Shown piece after piece: positions 16,759-26,273 of a DNA stretch of 64,000 nucleotides. The notes below the pieces were generated by a model. That model saw only the letters and a list, made by a program, of their open reading frames with translations. It ran no database searches and was not told where the DNA came from. This DNA is from Pseudorhodoferax aquiterrae. GTDB lineage: Bacteria > Pseudomonadota > Gammaproteobacteria > Burkholderiales > Burkholderiaceae_C. Position numbers and translations under genes: made by a program. Every line of letters starts with the position of its first letter. Positions within the stretch are counted from its first letter, which is position 1. The DNA is taken from NCBI RefSeq assembly GCF_014652235.1, contig NZ_BMYK01000001.1, forward strand, positions 248,001-312,000, read 5' to 3'.

Positions 16759-17846
16759 AGCTCGCGTTGCTGTTGCTGGCGACCTTCGCGGTGATGCTGC
16801 TGCCCATGCTGCCGGCACTGGTGGAGTGGCTGCGTCCGAGCGACGTGCAGCCGCTGCGCATCGACGCGGCCGACGCGCTGGACCCGCCCTATCTGGCGCG
16901 CAGCTTCGCCACGCGCCTGGCCGAGGCGGTGACCACTGGCACGGGCGCGCTCGGCAGCACCGCCATCGTGGCCTGTTCCGCTGCGGATGAGGCGCTGCCG
17001 TTGGACGCGGCCGAGCAGGCCGCGCGCGCAAGCCACCGCCTGTGGTACGCCGAGGGCGACCTTTGCCTGCCGGACGGCATGGCGTTCTATGCCGAGGTGG
17101 CGACCACGGGCGACCTGCGCACCGCCAGGCGTGGCATCTACAAGGCCTTGTGGGCTCGCGGCGCCGTGCGGCTCGCGGCCCATTCCTCGGTGCTGCGTTG
17201 GGCGCATGGGGACCGACTGTTCGTGGACGAGGGCTGCCACCTCGCCGGCCGCGTGACGGCCGAGCGCCTGCTGGTGCTCGCGCCGGGCGCCGACTTCCTG
17301 CTGCTGCATGCGCCCTGCGTGCAATTCCTGCCGCGTGGACCCAGGCCGGTGCTGGCTGCCGTGCCGGGCGACGGCGCGGCGTTGACCGGCGTGCGCTGGG
17401 ACGCCTCGGGCCGCCGCGCCATCCGCAGCGGCGCGCTCGCCGTGCCGGCCGGCACCGCCTGGCAGGGCGATCTGGTGTGCCATGGCGACCTGGTGCTGGG
17501 ACCGCGCTGCGTGGTCGGCGGCAGCCTCAAGGTGCGGGGCCGGCTCACGGCGGGCCCGGGCTGCACCTTCGCGGGCAACGTGTTCGTCGAACGCGAGGCC
17601 GCACTCGGAGCGGGTTGCACCGTGCGCGGGGTGCTGATGTCCGAGGTGGCCCTCGCGCTCGGTAGCGGCTGCACGCTGGGCACGCTGGCCGCGCAGACCA
17701 CCGTGGCCGCGCCGCGCATCGAGATCGGGGCCGGCGTGCAGGTCCACGGCACGGTCTGGGCCGAGGTGCAAGGCCGTTGCGTGGCGGCCCTGGCATCGGC
17801 GCCCGAACCGGCGCCGCCCGTCGCTGCCCAGGCGGTCGCGCCATGA
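16755..17846 (+). CDS. bactofilin-like polymer-forming protein with N-terminal membrane anchor
   Basis: A 363-residue protein starting with GTG in the stop of the synthase gene. Residues 1-20 form one hydrophobic segment (LALLLLATFAVMLLPML). The middle is unrecognised. Residues about 235-345 are a beta-solenoid-like run with short glycine and valine periods (GDLVCHGDLVLGPRCVVGG, LKVRGRLTAGPGCTFAGNV, ALGSGCTLG), as in bactofilins and related polymer-forming domains. Bactofilins scaffold envelope enzymes, so this could organise the synthase or deacetylases. The fold call is by pattern only and the large N-terminal region is unusual for a bactofilin. Confidence 0.65.
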   Translation: MKLALLLLATFAVMLLPMLPALVEWLRPSDVQPLRIDAADALDPPYLARSFATRLAEAVTTGTGALGSTAIVACSAADEALPLDAAEQAARASHRLWYAEGDLCLPDGMAFYAEVATTGDLRTARRGIYKALWARGAVRLAAHSSVLRWAHGDRLFVDEGCHLAGRVTAERLLVLAPGADFLLLHAPCVQFLPRGPRPVLAAVPGDGAALTGVRWDASGRRAIRSGALAVPAGTAWQGDLVCHGDLVLGPRCVVGGSLKVRGRLTAGPGCTFAGNVFVEREAALGAGCTVRGVLMSEVALALGSGCTLGTLAAQTTVAAPRIEIGAGVQVHGTVWAEVQGRCVAALASAPEPAPPVAAQAVAP

Positions 17847-19768
17847 GCGGCCAGGCGTCTCCAACCCGCGTCTGGCTGGTGCGCGCAGCCCTGGTGCTGG
17901 CGGCCGTGGCGGCGTTCGTGGTGTTCGGCCGGTTGAGCGGCACCGCAAGACCTTCCGGCGAGGTCGCCACGCGGCTGGCGCTGCTGATCCCCGATGAGCT
18001 GTCCACCAGCGACCCGCATGTGCAGGCCTGGGAGGATGCCGCGGCCGAGCTGGGCTTCGGCCTGTCGGTGGTGCGTGCGTCCGACCTGCTGCGCGCCGGC
18101 GGGATGCCCCAGGGGGCCGCGCTGATCCTGCCCGACCAGGTGCACCGCCGCATGAACGACGCGCTGGTGAAGGCGCTGGAGCAGCGCGTGCTGGCCGGCA
18201 CGCAACTGCTGTTGGTGCACGACGCCGGCGTCCAGGACCTGGCCGGCAGCTATCCGCCGGGTGCCTCGCGCCTGTCCGACCTGGCCGGCGTGTCGTACGC
18301 GCTGTACGAAGAGCTGCGTGGCCGCATGTCGGGCGACCACGTGGCCTGGGTGGAAGGCGCTGCCGTGCCCTTGTTGCGGCTGCCGCCGGGCAAGCTGATC
18401 CGCGACGGCGAAGGAGAGCCGCTCAGCAGCGACCAGCCGCCACCGGGCGACGACGAGCCGCTCGCGGTGGTGGGCTACCACTACGGGCGGCTCACCTACT
18501 CGGTGTTCGCCACGCGCGGCGCTTTCGCGGGCAAGCGCCTGATGCACGCCGACGACGGCAGCCTGCTGGCCGGCGTGCACCGCGTGGGCAAGGGCCAGGT
18601 GTTGTTCGTCAACTTGCCGCTGACCTACCTCAAGCTGCGCACGGATGGCCTGTTCCTGCACGCCTTCCTGCGCTACTTCGCACAGGACCTGGTCGGGCTG
18701 CCGCAGCTCTCGCCGGTACCCGATGCCAAGGGCGCATTGATCATGAACTGGCACGTCGACGCGGCCGCGGCCGTGCCGGCCATCGAAGCGCTGGAGGCGT
18801 TGGGCGTGTTCGAGCAGGGTCCGTACTCGATCCACCTGACGGCCGGGCCCGATGTCGACCACCCCGGCGATGGCCAGGGCATGGACCTGGCCCACAACCC
18901 CAGCATGCAGTAGTGGGTGCGCCGCTTCGTCGCGCGCGGCGACGAGGTCGGCAGCCATGGCGGCTGGATCCACAACGCCTTCGGCCGGGATGTCGGGACG
19001 CGAAAGCCCGCGGCGTCGATCCCGTTCCTCGAGCGCAACCTGCAGGCCGTGCGTGCGGCCAGCGGCAAGCCCGTGCGCGAATACTCGGCGCCGCTGGGCA
19101 ACCATCCGGCCTGGAAGACGCCGTGGCTGCGCGACCAGGGCATCCAGGCCTACTACTTCACGGGCGACATCGGCATGGCACCCACGCGCAGCTACCAGGA
19201 TGGCAAGCGCAGCCCGTCCGGCATGTGGGCCTTCCCGGTGCTGAGCTACGGCGCGCATGCCAGCTTCGAGGAGACCTCGTTCGCCGGCATCGCGCAGCGC
19301 GACATCGGCGCCTGGCTCAAGGACGTGGCCGACTTCTGCGCCCAGTACCGCACGGTGCGGCTGGTGTACTTCCACCCGCCCGGCGTCGCGCTGTTTCCGG
19401 ACGCCTTCCGCGATTGGCTGCAGCACACCAGGCAACTGGTGGACGACGGCACGCTGCGCTGGATCACCATGGCCGGCTACACCGCGTTCGCCAACGAGCG
19501 GCTGGCCGTCGACTGGAGCACGCGGGCCGCCGACGGCGCCGAATGGCTGGAGGCGGACCATCCGCGTTCGCTCGCGCACTTCGCCTGGCTGCTGCCGGCT
19601 CGCCGCTACGACGCGCCGCAGGTGCTGCAGGGCCAGGCCGAAATCGCGCGCCAGGGCGATGCCTGGCGCGTCATCGCCGGCCCCGGGACCCGGTTGCGGC
19701 TGCGGCTGCCCCTGCACGCCGCCACGCCGCCCACCGCTTCGATCTCCAACGCATCCGCATCTCCATGA
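17843..19768 (+). pseudogene. polysaccharide deacetylase-like protein interrupted by an in-frame amber codon
   Basis: The frame encodes 641 residues but is split by TAG at 18911-18913 (codon 357). The part before it (356 codons) has a membrane anchor at 12-29 and the NWHVD motif near residue 302. The part after holds GSHGGWIHN (from about 370) and SAPLGNHPAW, REYS and FHPPG stretches. Both halves align with the intact paralog at 23937. NWHVD and SHGGWIHN look like the Asp and His-x-x-x-His metal motifs of CE4-type deacetylases, so the stop separates the two. No frameshift is present and both sides keep normal coding character. Overlaps its neighbours by ATGA at both ends. Recent nonsense mutation, read-through, or a sequencing error are all possible. 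Confidence 0.8.
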
Positions 19769-20937
19769 CCGCATCTTCCACACCGACCGGCCGACCCATC
19801 CTCATTTCGGTCGGCACCCGCCCCGAGATCATCAAGATGGCGCCGGTCTACGCCGAACTGCGCCGGCGCGGCCAGGCCGTGGCCTGGGTGCACAGCGGCC
19901 AGCACCGTGAAATGGCGCAGTCGCTGTACGACTTCTTCGACATCCGGCCCGAGTACGAACTGCAGCTGCAGCGCCGCAATGGCAGCCTGGCGCACCTGAA
20001 CGCGCTGCTGCTGGAAAGCCTGAGCGCCGTCTACGAACAGGCGCAACCGGCCGCGGTGCTGGTGCACGGCGACACCACCAGCACGCTGGCCTCGGCCCAG
20101 GCGGCCTTCTACCTGGACATCCCGATCGGCCATGTGGAAGCGGGGCTGCGCACCTTCCAGCCGCGCGAGCCCTTTCCCGAGGAGAAGAACCGCGAACTGA
20201 CGGCGCGCCTGGCGCACTGGCACTTCGCGCCCACCGCGGGCGCCGCGGCCAACCTGGCACGCGAGGGCATCGCTGCCGACGCCGTGCACGTGGTCGGCAA
20301 CACCGCGGTGGACGCCGCGCTGGGCGGCGCGGCGCGGCTGGACCACCTGCTGGCCAGTGGTGCGCTGGCGCTGCCCGAGCCCTTGCAGCGGCTGCGCCCC
20401 TGGCTGGCGCATGGCCGTCTCATCACCGTCACCGCGCACCGGCGCGAGAACTGGGGTGCCGGCATCCGCGACATCGCGCGCGCCGTGGCGCGGCTGCTGC
20501 AGGCCGATCCGCGCTTGGCGGTCGCCTGGCCCGTGCATGGCAATCCGGCCGTCGCCGACACCGTGCATGCCGAGCTTGGCGAACTGGCCACGCGGCTGGA
20601 AGGCCGGCTGTGCCTGTGCCCGCCGCTGGACTATCCGGCGTTGCTGTGGTGCCTGCAGAACAGCGCGCTGGCGCTGACCGACTCGGGCGGCATCCAGGAG
20701 GAGGGCGCGGCGCTGTCGCGCCCGGTGCTGGTGCTGCGCGACACCACGGAGCGGCCCGAACTCATCGAGGCCGGCGCCGGCATGGTCGTGGGCACCGACA
20801 TGCAGCGCATCGTCGGCTGCGTGACGCGCCTGCTGTGCGAGGGCGACGAACTGGCGCGCATGCGCGCAGCGGTCAACCCCTTCGGCGACGGCCGCACAGC
20901 GCAGCGCATCGCCGATGTGCTGTCGGGCGCGCGATGA
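19765..20937 (+). CDS. wecB: UDP-N-acetylglucosamine 2-epimerase (non-hydrolysing)
   Basis: A 390-residue GT-B-fold enzyme that interconverts UDP-GlcNAc and UDP-ManNAc. All family blocks are present: VGTRPEIIKMAPV, HSGQHREM, VHGDTTSTLASA, GHVEAGLRTF, FPEEKNRELT, TAHRRENWG, and the UDP site TDSGGIQEEG with RDTTERPE. It starts in an ATGA overlap with the deacetylase gene and ends in one with the barrel gene, so it is part of the polysaccharide operon. Its presence next to the synthase suggests that the polymer contains ManNAc or a derivative; an alternative is supply to another envelope glycan. Confidence 0.94.
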   Translation: MTASSTPTGRPILISVGTRPEIIKMAPVYAELRRRGQAVAWVHSGQHREMAQSLYDFFDIRPEYELQLQRRNGSLAHLNALLLESLSAVYEQAQPAAVLVHGDTTSTLASAQAAFYLDIPIGHVEAGLRTFQPREPFPEEKNRELTARLAHWHFAPTAGAAANLAREGIAADAVHVVGNTAVDAALGGAARLDHLLASGALALPEPLQRLRPWLAHGRLITVTAHRRENWGAGIRDIARAVARLLQADPRLAVAWPVHGNPAVADTVHAELGELATRLEGRLCLCPPLDYPALLWCLQNSALALTDSGGIQEEGAALSRPVLVLRDTTERPELIEAGAGMVVGTDMQRIVGCVTRLLCEGDELARMRAAVNPFGDGRTAQRIADVLSGAR

Positions 20938-21794
20938 GGCCGCGCGGGTGCACCGGCCGCCTGGCCTGGGCGGCAGCGCTGGCATGCGTGCTGTGCGGCG
21001 CCGCGCAGGCGCAGACGGCCGGGCCGTTGACGGCGGAGCCATCGGCACCGGCGCCGGCTCCCGCGCCGGCTCCGGGCCCGGTGTCCTCGCGCATGACCTG
21101 GGACCTGCAGACCACGCACAGCAAGCTCAGTGCCGGGCTGCCGGACGGCGAGACGGTCAACCTGCGTGGGGCCATCACGCTGGACAACGGCGACGTGCTG
21201 AACCTCGAACTGCTGCGCGAGCGCAAGTTCGGAGACACCGGCGGCGTGGCGGCCGGCAGCTACACCTTGCAGCTGTCGGACCGCTGGTACGTGGTGCAGT
21301 CGCTGGCGTTCGGCGCGGGGGGAGAGAACTGGTCCATCCTGCGCTCGGACACGCAGCTCTCGCGCAAGTGGCTGTCGCAAGGCCAGCTGGTCACCTCGGC
21401 CGCGGTCTACGGCGCGGCGCTGCACCGCAACCGCAGCGAGGCCGGCATGCGTCTGGCCATGGCCTGGTACCTGCCGGCACCGGTGGTGCTGGAGAGCGGC
21501 GTGGTGCTCAACATCAGCCAGCCGCGCAACCGGTTCTCGTACATGCCCTTCGCCAGCATGACGGTGGGACGCGAAGGCGCGGCCTACTTCAGCCTGCGCG
21601 TGGCCAGCGGCACCGAGGCCTACCAATCCATCGGCGCACGCTCCGAGCTGGTGGACTTCCGCAGCACCAGTGTGATGGCGACCGGGCGCGTGTGGCTCGG
21701 CCAGCGCTGGGGCCTGAGCGCGCAGGCCGAGCGCTATTCCAACCCGAGCTACAAGCGCCACACGCTGGGTGTGGGCGTGTTCCTCACGTTCTGA
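20934..21794 (+). CDS. YaiO-like outer-membrane beta-barrel protein
   Basis: A 286-residue exported protein with a signal peptide ending about ALA...AQA and a Pro/Ala linker (PAPAPAPAPGP). The rest alternates polar and aromatic residues as in a small barrel, with YTLQLSDRWYVVQSL, SAQAERYSNPSYKRHTLG and the final strand LGVGVFLTF ending in Phe, the usual outer-membrane signal. YaiO-type barrels occur in biofilm and exopolysaccharide loci. Here it is the likely outer-membrane component of the cluster. No TPR porin of the PgaA or BcsC kind is encoded nearby, so export may run through this protein or an unlinked one. Confidence 0.68.
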   Translation: MRPRGCTGRLAWAAALACVLCGAAQAQTAGPLTAEPSAPAPAPAPAPGPVSSRMTWDLQTTHSKLSAGLPDGETVNLRGAITLDNGDVLNLELLRERKFGDTGGVAAGSYTLQLSDRWYVVQSLAFGAGGENWSILRSDTQLSRKWLSQGQLVTSAAVYGAALHRNRSEAGMRLAMAWYLPAPVVLESGVVLNISQPRNRFSYMPFASMTVGREGAAYFSLRVASGTEAYQSIGARSELVDFRSTSVMATGRVWLGQRWGLSAQAERYSNPSYKRHTLGVGVFLTF

Positions 21795-21807
21795 GCCGCA
21801 ACGCACC

Positions 21808-22629
21808 ATGGCCAAGTCCCCGCATGCCAAGTCCCGCGCCGCGGTCCGGCGCCTGAGCGTGCGCGGCCACCTGGGCGGCACCATCGCCCAGCACCGCGCC
21901 ATCTGGCGCCAGACGCTGCCCACGCAGCGTGTGCTGCAAAGCGTGGTGCTGGCAGGGGCCTTCAGCGCACTGCTGCTGTGGTCGCGGCCGTGGCTGGAAG
22001 CCGCCTGGACCGACACCTTGCTCTGGTGGATGCACGCGCTGGCGCTGCCGGGCCGCTTCCTGCCGGGCGACCCGAGCCAGGGCGGCGGCCTGGACCTGGT
22101 CGTGCCCCTCATCGTGCCCGAACTGCCGTTGTCCGATCCCTGGTCGCCGATGCGGCATGGCGCCGTCGTGCTGTTGCTGTGGTGGTGTTCGGGCTGGTTC
22201 TCCGACGCCGCCAAGCCGCTGGCCTTCTTCATCCGGCTCGGAGCGCTGGTGCACGGCGCCTCGGTGCTGTTCTTCATGTTCTGGCCGGCCAGCTTCACCC
22301 ACACCGTGAGCAGCCACGTGGCCAGCGGGCTGCGCCAGGCCTGGTACCTGATGCTGGCCACGCCCTGGATCCATCTGCTGACCTACTACCTGTTCCCGTT
22401 CGCGGCCTGGCAGCGCGTGGCGCTGACGCTGACCACGCTGGCCTTCCTGGCGCTGCTGACGCCGCTGCAGTACGCCGTGCATGCCGCGCTGGCGCAGATG
22501 AGCGGACTGATCCTGCTGCCGCTGCTGAACCTGGTGTTCGGCGTGATGCTGCCCGTGGTCGGCGTGGTCGCGCTGTACGGCTGGGGCATGGGTTGGCGCA
22601 ACCGGGGCATGGAGGCACGGCATGTCTAG
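21808..22629 (+). CDS. polytopic inner-membrane protein of the polysaccharide cluster, unknown function
   Basis: A 273-residue protein with a basic N-terminus (KSRAAVRRLSVRG) and about six hydrophobic segments (near 42-58, 70-80, 112-125, 142-165, 185-205 and 230-262). No family was recognised. It starts 13 bases after the barrel gene and its end overlaps the lipoprotein gene by eight bases, so it belongs to the same transcript. Possible roles are synthase partner, chain modification or assembly; nothing in the sequence decides. Confidence 0.7.
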   Translation: MAKSPHAKSRAAVRRLSVRGHLGGTIAQHRAIWRQTLPTQRVLQSVVLAGAFSALLLWSRPWLEAAWTDTLLWWMHALALPGRFLPGDPSQGGGLDLVVPLIVPELPLSDPWSPMRHGAVVLLLWWCSGWFSDAAKPLAFFIRLGALVHGASVLFFMFWPASFTHTVSSHVASGLRQAWYLMLATPWIHLLTYYLFPFAAWQRVALTLTTLAFLALLTPLQYAVHAALAQMSGLILLPLLNLVFGVMLPVVGVVALYGWGMGWRNRGMEARHV

Positions 22630-23875
22630 TGTGGCGGGCTGGCGCGCCATCGGTCTGATCGTGGCCGTGTTGCTGTCGGGCTGCGCGTCGGGCAAGGCCA
22701 CGGCACGCACCGGCACACCGGTCGTGCTGGCCACCCCGCTGGCGCCCGTGACCGAGCCTGCGGAAACTGCCTGCGACAAGGGCGGTCTGGTCGACGCCGG
22801 GTTCCGCGATGCCGCACTGGCAGCGCTGTCGCGGCTGGTGGTGCATGCGCCGGGCCTGGCGGCCGATGGTGCGGTCCGCGCCAACAGTGCACCCGGCCAC
22901 GTCGATCCCAGCGGGCAGGCCTGGCATTTCATCTCCGCCTACCAGGTCAATCTGGCGCTGATGGAGGCCTTGCGCGTGGCCCCCGGCAACGCGCCGGTCG
23001 CCGCCGGCTGGCTGCGCTGGCAGGCGCGCCACACCACGCCCACCGGGGCCGGGCAGGGGGTGGTATTCGACCACTGGATCCGTGTGTCGGACCTGCACGT
23101 GGCGCCATGCCCGCCCGGGCGCGTGCTCGGCGATTGCCCGCAGGTCGATGCTTACGACAGCACGGCGGCCTCCGCGCTGCTCATGGCCGATGCCTACCTG
23201 GCCGCGACCGGCGACGCCGCGCTGCTGCGCGAGCCCGCCGTGCGCGCCGCGCTGGAGCGTTCGGCGGGGACCGTGGTCGCACTCACCCAGCCCGACGGCC
23301 TGAGTTCGGCCAAGCCAGGCCATCGGGTGGAGTACCTGATGGACGCCGCCGAGGTGGTGGCCGGCTGGCGTGCCTGGGCCCGCGTGCAGCAGTCGGCCTA
23401 TGGCGACCGGGCCGGTGCCCAGGCCAGCCTGGATGCGGCCTGGCGCATGGAAGACGCCATGCGCCGGCAACTGTGGCATGCGCCCAGCCAGGCCTGGCGC
23501 GTGAGCCGGCAGGCCGGCGCGCCCGATGTTTCGGTGTGGTACCCGGACACCGTGGCGCAGGCCTGGCCGCTGCTGTGGGGGGTGCGCGGCCCGGCCGCCA
23601 CCGATGCCGCCACCGCCTGGCGCGACATGTCCGCGCGCTGGCGGGGCGCGGACGGCTGGACGCACCGCAATGTCGACCCCGATGGCTTCTGGTGGCCCGC
23701 CGCGGCAGTGGCGGCGCGTTGCGTGGGCCACGGGGCCGACGCGCGCCGTTGGGTCGCGCGCGCCCGCGCCGCATGGCTGGCGCCCGGCGATCCCTTCGCC
23801 TGGCCGTTCCAGGTCGGCGACCTGCGCTGGCTGTTCTGGCTGTCCGATCCCGCCGCGGTCGTGCCCCGGCCCTAG
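22622..23875 (+). CDS. lipoprotein, probable all-helical glycan-active enzyme (paralog A)
   Basis: A 417-residue lipoprotein: hydrophobic leader and lipobox LLSGC (Cys near 21). The body repeats helices rich in Trp and Ala, with SGQAWHFISAYQVNLALMEA, VDAYDSTAASALLMADAYL and SVWYPDTVAQAWPLLWGV. Such Trp-rich paired helices and the YDSTAAS loop recall six-hairpin (alpha/alpha)6 glycosidases and lyases, but no catalytic residues can be named. It is clearly paralogous to the lipoprotein at 26274, sharing long stretches (VVFDHW, YDSTAAS, YLMDA.EV.AGWRAWARVQQ). It overlaps the upstream gene and follows the same order deacetylase-like then lipoprotein as the second pair. Confidence 0.72.
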   Translation: MSSVAGWRAIGLIVAVLLSGCASGKATARTGTPVVLATPLAPVTEPAETACDKGGLVDAGFRDAALAALSRLVVHAPGLAADGAVRANSAPGHVDPSGQAWHFISAYQVNLALMEALRVAPGNAPVAAGWLRWQARHTTPTGAGQGVVFDHWIRVSDLHVAPCPPGRVLGDCPQVDAYDSTAASALLMADAYLAATGDAALLREPAVRAALERSAGTVVALTQPDGLSSAKPGHRVEYLMDAAEVVAGWRAWARVQQSAYGDRAGAQASLDAAWRMEDAMRRQLWHAPSQAWRVSRQAGAPDVSVWYPDTVAQAWPLLWGVRGPAATDAATAWRDMSARWRGADGWTHRNVDPDGFWWPAAAVAARCVGHGADARRWVARARAAWLAPGDPFAWPFQVGDLRWLFWLSDPAAVVPRP

Positions 23876-23936
23876 GCCATGCCTGCTCTGTCTCTCCGCG
23901 TTTCCCACTGATTGTTCTTTCAACAAGGATGCATCC

Positions 23937-26150
23937 ATGTCATTGACAGTTCTTGCCCGCCGCCTCGCCCTCTGGCGGCACCGAGGGGCGGCCGCGCTGT
24001 ATGCGCTGCTGCTGGTCCTGCTGGCCGGCCCGGGCCTGGCCCAGGCGAACAGCCGCGACAGCCTCACGCTGCTCGTGCCCGACGACGCCGACATCGCGAG
24101 CTGGCAGGTGAAGGTCTGGACCGACACCGCGGTCGAGGAGGGCCTGCAGATGAAGGTCATGAAGGCCTCCGCCTTCCTGGCGCTCGGCAGTTCGGCGAAC
24201 GCCAGCATCAGCGGTTTGGTCCTGCCCGACAGCGCCCACATCCGCGCCAGCGATCGCCTGGTGGAGGGCGTCAAGCAATACGTGTCCCGTGGCGGCAGGT
24301 TGTTGCTGGTCTACGATGCCGCCAGCCTGAACGACGGGGGCTTCTACGACGTCAGCGGCCGTTCACGCTTTTCCGACATGGTGGGCGTGGACTACGTGCT
24401 CTACGAAGCCCTGCGCGACCGGGTGGTGGGCTTTGGTCCCGTGGTCGGCACGCGTGGACGGCTCGACAACCTGTCGCTGCCGCCGGGCAAGTACATGCCC
24501 TATCCCGCCGCGACCAGCCCCACGGTCTCCCTGGCGGCCGCGACGCAAGTGCCCTACGTGCCGACCAGCCGGTTCGACCCCGGCGGTTCGGAGTTCATGC
24601 GCGCGTGGTACCGGGCCGGCTCCGCCACCGGCGCGCAACCGCGCGTGGCTTCGCTGCTAACGGGTCTGCGCTACGACGCGGCCGTCGCCGAAGCCACGCC
24701 GGCGCTGCGCTGGCTGCAGACGACGGGCCACACCTCCTTGCGCAGGCCCGACGACGTGAGCGCCGTGGTGGCACCCGGCGGGGCCGGCTGGACCGAGACC
24801 GCGCCGTGGCGCACGGCGGGCGACCTGGCGGCAGGCGACGCGGAACTGCAGGTCGTCAGTGGCTATGCCTTCGGCCCGCTCAGCTACTACAGCTTCGTCA
24901 CGACGGGCGCGTTTCCGGGCAATGTGTTCCTGAGCTCGCCCGAGTTCGGTCTCGTCGCCGGAGAGCGCAGCTATGGCTACGGCAAGCTGTTGTTCGTCAA
25001 TCTGCCGCTGGGATTCTTCAAGGCCATCGGCACCGACGGCGTGCTGTTGCACGGCGTGCTGGCCCACTTCGCGCGCGACCAGGTCGGCATGCCGCGGCTG
25101 GCAGTGCAGCCGCGCGGCATCGGCGGACTGGTCTACAACTGGCACGTGGACGATGGCGACGACATCGTGCCCGACTTCCGCGACATCATGGCCAGCAGCT
25201 TCATGGCCGGTGCCGGCCCGTTCTCCGTGCATTTCACGGCCGGCCCCGACGTCGACGTCGTGGGCGACCGGCTGGGCATGAACCTGTTGGGCAATCCCGC
25301 TGCCCAGGATGTGGTGCGGCGCACCGCCCGCACGGGTCCGTATACCTCGGCGTACGGTCTCGTGAAGCATGAAGTCGGCTCGCACGGGGGCTGGATCCAC
25401 AACATCTACGGCATCAACGCCAACGAGACCAACGCGGCCACCTATCTGCCCTGGTTGCAGTGGAACATGATGGCGGTGGACGAGGTGAGCGGCGAGCGCT
25501 CGCGCTCGTACTCCGCGCCGCAGGGCAACAACCCCAGCTGGGCCGTGGCCTGGAACGAGTTCTGGGGCATCGTCGGCATGTACACGGTCAGCAACACGGG
25601 CAGCCCTGCCACGCGCGAGTGGCGCGACGGCGCGCGGCTGGCGACCAAGCTGTGGTCCATGCCCGTCACCCCGTTCGGCATCTCCGCCACGTTCGAGGAC
25701 TTCGAGGCCAACGGTGTCAGCGACACCGCCTCGGCGCAATGGCTGCTGGACCTGCAGAGCTTCGTGGCCAACCGGCGCAGCAACCGCATGTTCTACAACC
25801 ATCCGCCTGGCGCGGCCGCGCACCTGGACGTGGTCAAGACCTTCGTGCAGCGCGGCAAGGCCCTGCGCGACAGCGGCCGCTTCAAGTGGTACACGATGGC
25901 CGAACTGGCGGACTTCTCGCAGCGCCGTGTCCAGACCGGCTGGGCCAGCTCCAGCACGTGGCTGGGCAAGGAAGTGTTCGTTCTCAACAATGGGCAGTCG
26001 CTGACCGACATCACCATGCTGCTGCCGCGCAGCCGCTACGGCATGCCGTTCGTGTTCTGGGGCGCGGGCTCCGTGTCCTCGGACGCCACCGACTGGATCG
26101 TGACCGCCCGCTCGGGGACGGAACTCAAGTTCTACACCGTGCCGCGCTGA
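23937..26150 (+). CDS. secreted polysaccharide deacetylase-like protein (intact paralog)
   Basis: A 737-residue exported protein. Signal peptide at about 1-36 (LYALLLVLLAGPGLAQA). Residues about 45-160 resemble the N-terminal part of the interrupted homolog (LLVPDDADIASWQVKVW, VLPDSAHI). The probable catalytic part has YNWHVDDGDDIVPDF near 400 and HEVGSHGGWIHN near 480, matching the Asp and His-x-x-x-His metal sites of CE4 deacetylases, and YNHPPGAAAH later. It carries an insertion of roughly 90 residues relative to the paralog (about 170-300). The ATG at 23937 is supported by AAGGA ten bases upstream. Deacetylation of the cluster's polymer is inferred. Confidence 0.76.
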   Translation: MSLTVLARRLALWRHRGAAALYALLLVLLAGPGLAQANSRDSLTLLVPDDADIASWQVKVWTDTAVEEGLQMKVMKASAFLALGSSANASISGLVLPDSAHIRASDRLVEGVKQYVSRGGRLLLVYDAASLNDGGFYDVSGRSRFSDMVGVDYVLYEALRDRVVGFGPVVGTRGRLDNLSLPPGKYMPYPAATSPTVSLAAATQVPYVPTSRFDPGGSEFMRAWYRAGSATGAQPRVASLLTGLRYDAAVAEATPALRWLQTTGHTSLRRPDDVSAVVAPGGAGWTETAPWRTAGDLAAGDAELQVVSGYAFGPLSYYSFVTTGAFPGNVFLSSPEFGLVAGERSYGYGKLLFVNLPLGFFKAIGTDGVLLHGVLAHFARDQVGMPRLAVQPRGIGGLVYNWHVDDGDDIVPDFRDIMASSFMAGAGPFSVHFTAGPDVDVVGDRLGMNLLGNPAAQDVVRRTARTGPYTSAYGLVKHEVGSHGGWIHNIYGINANETNAATYLPWLQWNMMAVDEVSGERSRSYSAPQGNNPSWAVAWNEFWGIVGMYTVSNTGSPATREWRDGARLATKLWSMPVTPFGISATFEDFEANGVSDTASAQWLLDLQSFVANRRSNRMFYNHPPGAAAHLDVVKTFVQRGKALRDSGRFKWYTMAELADFSQRRVQTGWASSSTWLGKEVFVLNNGQSLTDITMLLPRSRYGMPFVFWGAGSVSSDATDWIVTARSGTELKFYTVPR

Positions 26151-26273
26151 CGCCGGCCGGTGCGCTCCAAGCGACGGCCGGCCACGGCACGGCGCGTCTG
26201 ACCCGCGACCGCGGCGCACAGTGGTGCCCGCGGCGGACGCGCGGTGCGTCCCGCCTCTCACGAGGAGGCTGCC

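Noticed and set aside
15316-20937. Identification of the polysaccharide cluster as pgaABCD (PNAG)
   Set aside because: A GT2 synthase and deacetylase-like genes are present, but PgaA-type TPR porin, PgaD and the PgaB hydrolase domain are absent, and WecB, bactofilin-like and duplicated lipoproteins are not part of pga.
23526-23936. Upstream extension of the intact deacetylase-like gene to 23526
   Set aside because: The extra residues are an out-of-frame reading of the lipoprotein gene. A signal peptide and ribosome site support the ATG at 23937.
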